Position numbers and translations under genes: made by a program
The notes under the pieces: model-generated
What the model was told of the DNA's origin: nothing
Databases searched by the model: none
The model's input: only the letters and a program-made list of their open reading frames with translations
Part shown: positions 6,018-12,499 of the stretch, piece by piece
Position numbering within the stretch: the first letter of the stretch is position 1
How the letters are laid out: every line of letters starts with the position of its first letter
Source of the DNA: a bacterium
GTDB taxonomy: Bacteria > CSSED10-310 > JAJRTK01
Direction of reading: 5' to 3'
NCBI GenBank assembly: GCA_024278345.1
Contig: JAJRTK010000531.1
Coordinates: forward strand, 1-12,569
Length of the DNA: 12,569 bases

Positions 6018-7127
6018 TCATGCTTCCTTGGCGCTCAGTTCTTCTTCGAAATAGCGGCGCTCCACCTTGGTGCTGATCTCGTGAACGATTTCGGCAAACT
6101 CCGGTCGCCGCTGCATTTCCGCGGCAGGTTCTGACGGTTGTGGCACTGCGGCCTCCTCCAGAATGGTGCCGGGAGATTCGCTCAAAATGTACACGCGATC
6201 CCCTAAATAAACTGCTTCCGCTAGATCGTGGGTGATCAAGAAAACCGTGGCTTCCACCTCATCCCAAATCCGGACCAGGAGATCCTGCATCTCCCAGCGC
6301 GTGACCCGATCTAAAGCGCCAAACGGCTCGTCCATCAAAATGATGTCCGGCTTCAGGGCAAGTGTCCGTGCGATGGCTACCCTTTGGCGCATGCCGCCGG
6401 ACAGCTCGTGAGGATACTTGTTTTCATTGCCTGACAGATTCACCTTGTCCACCCATTCCATCGCCTCCTCCTTGATGAGGCGTCTGCGGTGTCCACGAAT
6501 ACCGATGAGCGAATCGAGGGCCGCCAGAAGGGGGTTTTTCCTTCGGCGCAGTTCTTGGCACATCAGGCCAAATGCCACGTTTTGCCAGACCATGAGTTGT
6601 GGAAACGAGCTGTAATTCTGAAAGACCATTCCCCGATTCGATCCCGGCCCGCTGATAGGCTTCCCTCGGACGAGAACCGTGCCTGTTGTCGGGGGATAGA
6701 AACCGGCGATCATGTTCAAGATCGTCGATTTACCACAACCACTCGGTCCCAACAGGCAGATAAACTCGCCAATATCCGGGATGTCGTAGACTCGAAAGCT
6801 CACATCCTTGACCGCCGTGAACTTCTTGCGCCCTTGGCCAAAGGTCTTTGTCACGTTGTCGAACGTCACAATCCACATCTCGGGGTCGGGATCGTCCGGG
6901 TATTGCTCCGGAGCATGGGCGTGAGGAATCTCGAAACGCGTCTGCAGAACCTTGGAAGTTGCCGCGGGGGTAGCCTGGACGGGAACTGGCTTCGTTTCTT
7001 CGGCTTCGGGGAAGTCGGCTCCTTCCGGCGGGACGATTGGGGCGTCCATGCCCGGATTACCTTCCTTGCCCGTGGTTCCAACCCGACGCCGCTGGAGATC
7101 AAAATCGCCGTTTTGCTGATCGACCAT
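6018..7127 (-). CDS. ABC transporter ATPase, NitT/TauT (SsuB/TauB/NrtD) type
   Basis: The 369-residue cytosolic ATPase should power the permease encoded just upstream. Walker A is GPSGCGKST (127-135), the Q-loop Gln is Q170 (MVFQNYSSFP), the signature is LSGGMRQ (242-248), Walker B is IILMDEP (262-268) with the catalytic Glu E267, the D-loop is GALD, and the switch His is H300. The set is complete, so it should be active. Family members are usually about 250-270 residues. The excess is an N-terminal Pro/Glu-rich extension (1-83), a basic insertion (about 190-218) and a C-terminal tail (about 325-369). ATG 7127 lies two bases after the permease stop, with GGAG inside the permease's last codons, so translation is probably coupled. 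Substrate cannot be deduced. Confidence 0.95.
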   Translation of the reverse strand: MVDQQNGDFDLQRRRVGTTGKEGNPGMDAPIVPPEGADFPEAEETKPVPVQATPAATSKVLQTRFEIPHAHAPEQYPDDPDPEMWIVTFDNVTKTFGQGRKKFTAVKDVSFRVYDIPDIGEFICLLGPSGCGKSTILNMIAGFYPPTTGTVLVRGKPISGPGSNRGMVFQNYSSFPQLMVWQNVAFGLMCQELRRRKNPLLAALDSLIGIRGHRRRLIKEEAMEWVDKVNLSGNENKYPHELSGGMRQRVAIARTLALKPDIILMDEPFGALDRVTRWEMQDLLVRIWDEVEATVFLITHDLAEAVYLGDRVYILSESPGTILEEAAVPQPSEPAAEMQRRPEFAEIVHEISTKVERRYFEEELSAKEA

Positions 7128-7129
7128 GA

Positions 7130-9721
7130 TTAGCGGCTCCTGTCATGAGGAAAGAGGTAATGAATCACTCGTGTCCACGCCCAGTTTAGGCAGAAGGCCA
7201 AGAGCACGATGAGCACGACGACGACGTAGAGATGTTCCGGATGCCCGCGCCGGTTGGATGTCCAGATGATGTAGCCTAGGCCGTTTTCCACCCCGAGCTG
7301 CTCTGCTAGAATGATCCAGGTCCACCCGACACCGAAGGTAAATCGAAGGGCCTTCCAAATCTCAAGCTTTGACACGCCGATGAGCACCCTCCGCACGATC
7401 TGGCCTCGGCTCAGCCCCAGCGTCGATGCTGTGTCGAGATAAACCTGAGGCACCGCCTGGACGGCGGCGATGGTGTAGGGGAGCAAGACCACGAAGTTGC
7501 AGATAAAGAGGAACAAGTATTTCTGGCTCTCGGCCAGGCCCGCCCATGCGATGGTGAGAGGAATGAATGCCGGGAGAGGCAGATAGAGCCCTGAAAGGCG
7601 GATCAACTCGAACAACGCTCCCATCTTCGTGAACGAGCCCATGATGATGCCCAACGGCACCGCGATGAGGACCGCCCAAAAAAAACCCACCACGATACGG
7701 ACCATGCTCGTCGCCAGCGCACTCTCTCGGAACCGGTTCCAAGAAAAACCCTCCAAGAGCGGAAACAGGTAATCGAAATCCGTTTTTTCCAACGCCTGGT
7801 GAAGATTTTCCAGTGAAAGCTTGTTCCAGCTTTTCCCCACTGATCCCAGGATGGCGCGCCGCGAGAGCTCCGGACGGAAGACCGAGAAACCAGAAAAAGA
7901 ACCCGAAAAACGCTCCCAAGAAAAATCTTGGACCAAAGGCCAACTCCACGAAACTTTCCAGGCGCCCATGAGGTTTCGATCGAACCAAAGTGCTGGCGCA
8001 CCTTCCGCCATTTCCGTGGGACTGGGGAGATTGCTGACCCGGAACTTTTCTTTCGGCCGCTGCAAGCCAAACCCGGAGGCTACAGCTAAATCAACCTCTA
8101 CGATGTAGGCCTTCACCCCGACCGCCTGGGCGAACGCCGTGGACATCCAGGCCATCGCCGGCAAACCACTCGGTTCATCCGGTGATTGTTCCCCCGCCGC
8201 TTCCCGTGAAGTCTTCGGATCAACTGGCGGATCCCCCCCAGCGGCTGGATCTTCGCCAGTGGACTTGTTCTCGGCCCCTTCAATATCTTGCGCGGAGTCT
8301 TCAACGCCGCCTTCGTTGCCTGCCGCCGCTTCACCGTGGGAGACCGTCTCGCCATCTCCACCTTTGCTCTCTTCCTTTGCGTCCCCGTCAGCTCCGTCAA
8401 CTGAGCCTTCAGGCGTCTCACTGTCACCCCCGTCCCGCTGGTGGGCTTCCCCATCCCCTTCTTGAGACGTGCCATCCTCGGACGCCTCCTTGGCACCCTC
8501 GGCGGCGACCGGCGCCTCTTGGCCATTGGGGGCATCCATCTCCTCGCTGCCGGAGCCTTCCGAGTCGTCTTTGCCACCATCCGAAGTGGCCTCCCCTTCT
8601 AAAGCCTCGCCTTCCTTTGATGCAGCTTCGCCTTCCTTTGTCCATGGAGAAGATGCCTTTGGGGCCTCCAGCCCAACGCCCACTAGGGCCAGTGTCTGCG
8701 GGAGCTCCGGATAAGTCTCGACGGAAAGGGGCGGGAGAGCATCATACGACAGCGTCGAAACTGTAATGGGAATCGAGCGCTTCTTCTCAGTGCGGGCCAG
8801 CTCCAAGGAAACCGCCATTTCCTCTGCCTTGAAATGAAGAAGCACTTCTTCATCCAAAGCCAGCAGAGCGATGGGGGAAGAGGGGCCAAGTCCCGCTCGG
8901 TAGATCTTCTCTGGATCTGCCACGGTCCCCACAAGAAGCTTGTCGCTTTTTCGGCGGAACGTCCCCTGGACTCCCAGCTCTTTCGCCAAATCTAAGAGAT
9001 CGGATTCTTCCAGGCGATCTCCACCCCCTTTGTAGGGGTGCATGGTTCCTCGCATGCGCCGCTCCAGGCGCACCTTGACGCGGCCTCTCAGGGAATCGAG
9101 CTCGAACAGAACGGGTTCCCCGGCCCTGACGGCGGCCTTGTAGGGCAGGGGCCCAAATCCTCCGCCTGTCTCAGCTTTCTCCACATCCACCACGATGGCC
9201 CGGTAGGTCGTCGCATCCACCCGGGCAAACTGACCCAAACCGAACTGATCGGCGGTTTGAAAGATGCCGGGATAGTTTGCCTGGTTAAATTCCGGGAGAG
9301 CATTTTCCGCCATCGGGGGGAGATCGAGGACGACGGTGTTGCCACTGGCCGTGCGGATCAAATGAAGTTGGTGGGTGTTGCCGTCGATGTTGAGGCTGAC
9401 CTCGTCACCCAGCCTGACCTTTTTGGACGGGAATCGCTGTTCGATGGCATGGGTCAGCCACACCGGGTAGGTCGTCGCCCAGCCCCAAGCCAAAAAAATG
9501 GCGCAAAGAAAAAGAGCTGGGAGTGCCAAATAGCTCGCAATGGAAATAGTCTCGCGGATCCTGAAAAAGGGTTCCAGCAGGCGAAAAGGGAGAGCCAGCA
9601 ACCAGATCAGCTTCCAGACGGCGCGAGACACCGGTCCTAGCTCATCTATCTCCTCCTCCTCGTAAAGGTTTTCTTCCAGGTCAACTGCTTCGAATTCTTC
9701 GTCGTGATCATTTGGCTTCAT
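7130..9721 (-). CDS. ABC transporter permease with a giant periplasmic insertion
   Basis: The 863-residue inner-membrane permease belongs to the BPD_transp_1/NitT-TauT class, whose members are usually about 250-300 residues. It has an acidic N-terminus (1-30), a hydrophobic amphipathic segment (35-54), and a first helix at 59-84. A soluble, probably beta-rich region (85-355) follows, then an acidic Gly/Glu/Asp/Ser linker (about 362-520) and a second folded stretch (521-660). The membrane core is at about 668-855. Within it, the ATPase-contacting EAA loop is TASTLGLSRGQIVRR (764-778), and GLGYIIWTSN resembles SsuC/TauC ends. Thus nearly 600 residues sit between helix 1 and the core, predicted periplasmic. 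ATG 9721 is chosen because AGGA lies 6 bases upstream; the open extension to 9847 is Arg/Gly-rich and runs through intergenic DNA. The ATPase gene follows after two bases. Confidence 0.92.
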   Translation of the reverse strand: MKPNDHDEEFEAVDLEENLYEEEEIDELGPVSRAVWKLIWLLALPFRLLEPFFRIRETISIASYLALPALFLCAIFLAWGWATTYPVWLTHAIEQRFPSKKVRLGDEVSLNIDGNTHQLHLIRTASGNTVVLDLPPMAENALPEFNQANYPGIFQTADQFGLGQFARVDATTYRAIVVDVEKAETGGGFGPLPYKAAVRAGEPVLFELDSLRGRVKVRLERRMRGTMHPYKGGGDRLEESDLLDLAKELGVQGTFRRKSDKLLVGTVADPEKIYRAGLGPSSPIALLALDEEVLLHFKAEEMAVSLELARTEKKRSIPITVSTLSYDALPPLSVETYPELPQTLALVGVGLEAPKASSPWTKEGEAASKEGEALEGEATSDGGKDDSEGSGSEEMDAPNGQEAPVAAEGAKEASEDGTSQEGDGEAHQRDGGDSETPEGSVDGADGDAKEESKGGDGETVSHGEAAAGNEGGVEDSAQDIEGAENKSTGEDPAAGGDPPVDPKTSREAAGEQSPDEPSGLPAMAWMSTAFAQAVGVKAYIVEVDLAVASGFGLQRPKEKFRVSNLPSPTEMAEGAPALWFDRNLMGAWKVSWSWPLVQDFSWERFSGSFSGFSVFRPELSRRAILGSVGKSWNKLSLENLHQALEKTDFDYLFPLLEGFSWNRFRESALATSMVRIVVGFFWAVLIAVPLGIIMGSFTKMGALFELIRLSGLYLPLPAFIPLTIAWAGLAESQKYLFLFICNFVVLLPYTIAAVQAVPQVYLDTASTLGLSRGQIVRRVLIGVSKLEIWKALRFTFGVGWTWIILAEQLGVENGLGYIIWTSNRRGHPEHLYVVVVLIVLLAFCLNWAWTRVIHYLFPHDRSR

Positions 9722-9854
9722 TGAGCTTCCTTTTGCTCCCCTCCTCCGATGAGTTCTACGAGTCGGAGACGCTCGAACTCCCGCTGGCTCCGCGAATCTC
9801 CCGCGAAGGCCCCCGCTTTGTCGAATTTCGGTGGGGTCACCGGACAACAGAGCC

Positions 9855-9893
9855 CTGATACCGGGCGCATCCCTGATACGGCCTCGGTATCAG
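9855..9893 (-). promoter_or_regulatory. Competing stem-loops between binding-protein and permease genes
   Basis: CTGATAC occurs twice (9855-9861 and 9873-9879), and its complement GTATCAG once (9887-9893). The distal copy can pair over 8 bp (9855-9862 with 9886-9893), the proximal one over 7 bp (9873-9879 with 9887-9893). The two folds exclude each other. Lying after the binding-protein gene inside the operon, they could stabilise upstream mRNA or limit read-through into the permease. No ligand-binding class is recognised. Confidence 0.5.
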
Positions 9894-9897
9894 TGCC

Positions 9898-9914
9898 GCT
9901 CAGCTACTCTGAGC
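9898..9914 (-). terminator. 6-bp hairpin in the operon's internal spacer
   Basis: GCTCAG (9898-9903) pairs perfectly with CTGAGC (9909-9914) around CTACT. It is the middle one of three stacked hairpins in the 234-base spacer. No U-tract follows on the minus strand. Confidence 0.35.
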
Positions 9915-9916
9915 TA

Positions 9917-9941
9917 GGGACTGGCGTTTTTCCGCCAGCCC
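9917..9941 (-). terminator. Hairpin just after the binding-protein stop
   Basis: CTGGCG (9921-9926) pairs with CGCCAG (9933-9938). GGG/CCC (9917-9919/9939-9941) extend it past one bulged A. It begins 14 bases after the stop at 9956. On the minus strand no U-run follows, so it more likely shields the upstream mRNA's 3' end or gives partial termination. This would suit a binding protein needed in excess over the permease. Confidence 0.45.
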
Positions 9942-9955
9942 CTCGAAATAGACCA

Positions 9956-11608
9956 TCATTCAGGAGTCAAAACCTTGATCTCCACTCGCCGCGACAGCGC
10001 ATTGGATTCCAGAGGCTTGGTCCAACCCATGCCAGAGGTGAAGAACTTGTCCTTCTGCTTCTTGAAGTCGGGGAACTTGTTGATGAGCGCCAACAGGACG
10101 CCGCGGGCACGCTGCTGTGAAAGCTCTTTGACTCGCTGGGCATGCTTCTTGAGATAGGCACTGCCCAGGGCCTTGGCATCCTCGTATTTCGAACGATCCG
10201 CATGGCCGATGATCACGATGGTGCTGTTGCCAAACTGCGAGGCCATCCGCCCGATTTCCGCAACGATTTTGTCGGAATTCGGGTCGTACTTCGCGTTGAC
10301 GTCCGCCCGGTTCGGAGCAAAGTGGATCCGCACCGTCCGCGTCAAGATCTCCTGCGCCTTCTCAGGATCGAAATCCACCTTGAGCGGGACGTAGGTGTCG
10401 ACGTACTCGTTTTTGCTCTCTTTGTAGTCGGCAGCGATCTTCTCGATGATCCTGGGATCCATCACCTTGTTAAATGGTACCGGATGCGCCAGGTAACCGG
10501 CTTCCTGGTAGATGTTGTTAATGGTGTCCCAGGTGTTTTCGAAGTTCGATGGGTTATTGACGTTGATCAGGAACTCAGCGTTCTCAGCGTAGTTCGTCGC
10601 GTGGGCATCCGCCATCATGGCTTCGGCTTCACCTTTGGGCAGACTGAACGCGGCCTCGAAGAGTGCCGCCGCTTTCGCCTTGTCGTCCGTCACCATCCTC
10701 ATTCCCTCAAAGATCCCTCTTACTAGACCTTCGAGGACGTCGGGATGGTCCTTGGCAAAGTCGGCTCGCGCAGCCCAAACATCCGCGATGACCCGCTTGG
10801 CGTCCGCGGTTGTCGAAACCAGCGCCACGTCTTTGATTCCGCTCTTCTTCGGATCGGAGATGTTGTAAATATCCGGTGCCCAAGAAACACAAACGTCCAC
10901 GGTGTCGTCATTCACAAACGCATTCGCCGCCTGGAAGGCGTCACCCGTGAAGCGGAAGATGACCTGATCGGGCTTGATCCCCGCAAAATAGAGCAAGTTC
11001 AAGATGTAGTAGTGCGACGGCGAGTTCTGCGCCAACGCGATGACTCGTTTCTTGCCGTCTTTGGGGCGAAGGTCGTTGATGGTCTTGATGCCGCCTCGCG
11101 CCACAACGCCGTCCCCACCGTTCGACCAGTCGATCTGCTGGTAGATCCGCAGGCCCGTTCGAGAATCCTTCGCCAATTCGGGCGCAAAAAGCGCCATCAT
11201 GTCCAGCGTTCCCCACAAAATGTGGGACTTGCCGGCGGCAAACGCATTCCGGGCTTCGATGGGATCATCGATAATCGGCAATTCCACCCGAAAACCGAAC
11301 TGCTTGTAGAAGAGGCTGTCGTCGTTCGCCTTCAACCCGCCGTTGGCCATGATGATCGGCGCCCAGCCGATCCAAAGGTTGATAGGGAAGATAACCGTCT
11401 TGGTCTCATCCCACTGATATCCGCTCACGCCCTTTACCGGGGGCAGCGTCTCGGCCGGGACATACGAGTATTTCTCGACCGTTGTGATGGGGGTACCCGT
11501 CGGATCTTCCGGCGGCGGCTGAGAATTCGCCGTGCCGCTAACAAGCAGCCCCATAAACACTGGTAGCGCCATGAGTCCACTCAAACGGCGCATCATTCTC
11601 TTCATCAT
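9956..11608 (-). CDS. NitT/TauT-type substrate-binding protein fused to an OmpA-like domain
   Basis: The 550-residue periplasmic protein is the first gene of the operon. The signal peptide is 1-29 (basic MMKRMMRR, hydrophobic LMALPVFMGLLVSG, probable cut after TANS); there is no lipobox Cys. Residues about 70-400 resemble the NMT1/SsuA/TauA binding-protein fold: FPINLWIGWAPIIMANGG near the start, FAAGKSHILWGTLD, and a second-lobe NSPSHYYILNLLYFAGI. Residues about 425-548 form an OmpA-like domain: VRIHFAPNRADV, IVIIGHADRS, LSQQRARGV, GMGW and NALSRRVEI. D471 and R500 occupy the positions that hold diaminopimelate of peptidoglycan in OmpA. The fusion should tether the receptor to the cell wall. 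GGAGG 7 bases before ATG 11608 decides the start; the open extension to 11683 has no such site. Ligand unknown. Confidence 0.93.
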   Translation of the reverse strand: MMKRMMRRLSGLMALPVFMGLLVSGTANSQPPPEDPTGTPITTVEKYSYVPAETLPPVKGVSGYQWDETKTVIFPINLWIGWAPIIMANGGLKANDDSLFYKQFGFRVELPIIDDPIEARNAFAAGKSHILWGTLDMMALFAPELAKDSRTGLRIYQQIDWSNGGDGVVARGGIKTINDLRPKDGKKRVIALAQNSPSHYYILNLLYFAGIKPDQVIFRFTGDAFQAANAFVNDDTVDVCVSWAPDIYNISDPKKSGIKDVALVSTTADAKRVIADVWAARADFAKDHPDVLEGLVRGIFEGMRMVTDDKAKAAALFEAAFSLPKGEAEAMMADAHATNYAENAEFLINVNNPSNFENTWDTINNIYQEAGYLAHPVPFNKVMDPRIIEKIAADYKESKNEYVDTYVPLKVDFDPEKAQEILTRTVRIHFAPNRADVNAKYDPNSDKIVAEIGRMASQFGNSTIVIIGHADRSKYEDAKALGSAYLKKHAQRVKELSQQRARGVLLALINKFPDFKKQKDKFFTSGMGWTKPLESNALSRRVEIKVLTPE

Positions 11609-11615
11609 GCGAAAG

Positions 11616-11620
11616 CCTCC
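11616..11620 (-). promoter_or_regulatory. Ribosome binding site of the first operon gene
   Basis: GGAGG on the minus strand, 7 bases before ATG 11608. It fixes the start that gives a normal-length signal peptide. A 5-bp hairpin (11625-11629 with 11636-11640) lies directly upstream and might affect access to this site. Confidence 0.75.
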
Positions 11621-11824
11621 TTGGCTTGGCCCTCCCCAAGGGCCATCTCTTTCGGGGATCGCGTAACCCTGCTCCGCAACCACGCCGCTCCAAGGACAAC
11701 ATCCAGCCCCCGCTAATCCCTCGTGGCAAGCCGCTACGCTCGCCCACTCGCAACTCTTCGCAACGCTGTCCTAACTTGTCGGCGAGACAGGCAGGAGACA
11801 GTTCTCACCTACACCCTCAAACCA

Positions 11825-11853
11825 CATCTAGTCAAACCATTAGACAAAATCAA
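11825..11853 (-). promoter_or_regulatory. Candidate promoter of the transporter operon
   Basis: On the minus strand, TTGATT (11853-11848) is followed after 17 bases by TAGATG (11830-11825). This matches -35 at four and -10 at three of six positions with ideal spacing. Transcription would start near 11818, giving a leader of about 210 bases. This is the best sigma70-like pair I noticed by eye, in one of the few AT-rich parts of the gap, but it is weak. Confidence 0.25.
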
Positions 11854-12096
11854 CACACGCCTCCAGTTCCGAACCCCCCAGAATCACCTGGTTTTCCAAC
11901 GCACCCACTTCCCAAATTTCATTTCAAAACCGCCAAAAAATGAAGAAGAGACTGTCGATTCCCTTGGGTTGTACTCCGCTCACGTCGGCGGCAGTCCGTC
12001 CGCCGACACTCGCCTCTTCCAGCGACGGCAACACCCCGATCCGACGCACGATTCCCGCGCTTGAACCTACCCGCAACCGTTGATACCACTTTCCGC
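11854..12096. other. Gap between operon leader and selenocysteine tRNA
   Basis: The full non-coding stretch 11609-12096 is 488 bases. Besides the candidate promoter, it holds a perfect 8-bp hairpin, GTCGGCGG (11984-11991) with CCGCCGAC (12000-12007). Upstream of the tRNA, TTGAAC (12061-12066) and GATACC (12082-12087) could be a poor promoter with a short 15-base spacer. No supported gene was found. Confidence 0.4.
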
Positions 12097-12194
12097 GGAA
12101 GCGGATGGGGGCTGGTGCCCCCCACGGTCTTCAAAACCGCGCGTACGGCCCTGAACAGGTCGTAGGTGGGTTCGATTCCCACACGCTTCCGCCA
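12097..12194 (+). tRNA. selC: tRNA-Sec (UCA)
   Basis: This 98-base gene encodes selenocysteine tRNA, including its own CCA (12192-12194). The acceptor is GGAAGCGG (12097-12104) against ACGCTTCC (12183-12190): seven pairs plus a non-Watson-Crick G/A at the eighth, then discriminator G. The D-stem is 6 bp (GGGGGC/GCCCCC, 12107-12122) with a four-base loop, a hallmark of this tRNA. The anticodon loop CTTCAAA carries TCA at 12131-12133, with stem CGGT/ACCG. The long variable arm is TACGGCC/GGTCGTA (12144-12164). The T-arm is GTGGG-TTCGATT-CCCAC (12166-12182). The start GGAAG and end CTTCCGCCA match E. coli selC. No selenoprotein or selA/B/D gene is in the window. selC is a classic integration site for islands in other bacteria, and inverted-repeat DNA begins 63 bases downstream. 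Confidence 0.96.
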
Positions 12195-12201
12195 GCGGAT
12201 C

Positions 12202-12216
12202 CCGCCGGCCCGGCGG
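12202..12216 (+). terminator. Possible hairpin after tRNA-Sec
   Basis: CCGCCG (12202-12207) pairs with CGGCGG (12211-12216) around GCC, eight bases after the tRNA. A T-run (tcttttt) occurs only at 12242-12248, so it is not a textbook intrinsic terminator. Confidence 0.3.
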
Positions 12217-12310
12217 CCCGGGCGCGCTACCGAGAATAGGGTCTTTTTCCAGGGTATTCACGCAAGGCGGGACAAAGATTGGAAATAAAAGGAAAACGCG
12301 CAGCGCACAA

Positions 12311-12340
12311 AAATGTGGGTCCAGGGAGCGAGCTCCCTGG
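12311..12340. repeat. Second copy of the dispersed hairpin core
   Basis: aaatgtgggtccagggagc (12311-12329) is identical to 289-307. After a two-base loop (GA here, TG there), the returning arm GCTCCCTGG (12332-12340) is also identical. Only the loop differs, which is typical of REP-like palindromes under structural constraint. Confidence 0.75.
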
Positions 12341-12430
12341 TGGGTGCAGGGCGAAGTCCTGCCAGGGGCGGGAAGCCGAGCGTCAGCGAGACGCGGCCCA
12401 CAGGGCCGCAGCCAGCGTCCCCGGACGACC

Positions 12431-12499
12431 TTCGAGTCACGCAAACGTGACCCTTCGAGTCACGCAAACGTGACCCTTCGAGTCACGCAAACGTGACCC
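12431..12499. repeat. Three tandem 23-bp repeats, each a small hairpin
   Basis: Identical units start at 12431, 12454 and 12477. Each contains GTCACG-CAAA-CGTGAC, a 6-bp stem with a four-base loop. There are no unique spacers between units, so this is not a CRISPR array. The unit's TCACGCAA matches the start of the terminal inverted repeats at 12257 and 12569 (TYCACGCAA), so the array may be subterminal copies of the same recognition site. Confidence 0.85.

Noticed and set aside
8139-8766. Plus-strand frames opposite the permease linker
   Set aside because: They are shadows of a Gly/Glu/Asp/Ser low-complexity coding region, giving Pro/Leu/Ser-rich nonsense.
9722-9847. Upstream extension of the permease
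   Set aside because: Arg/Gly-rich sequence with no ribosome site. ATG 9721 has one, followed by a normal acidic cytosolic tail and helix.
9917-9958. Selenocysteine read-through at the TGA ending the binding protein
   Set aside because: The frame closes after about 13 codons. The OmpA domain is already complete at the TGA, and the following hairpin has no recognisable SECIS features.
11609-11683. Upstream extension of the binding protein
   Set aside because: It would bury the signal peptide 25 residues inside the protein. GGAGG at 11616-11620 supports ATG 11608.
12195-12256. Attachment site made by integration into tRNA-Sec
   Set aside because: I looked for a second copy of the tRNA 3' end (cacgcttccgcca) in the window and found none, and no integrase gene is present.
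12431-12499. Short CRISPR array
   Set aside because: The three units abut without spacers, and no cas gene is present.
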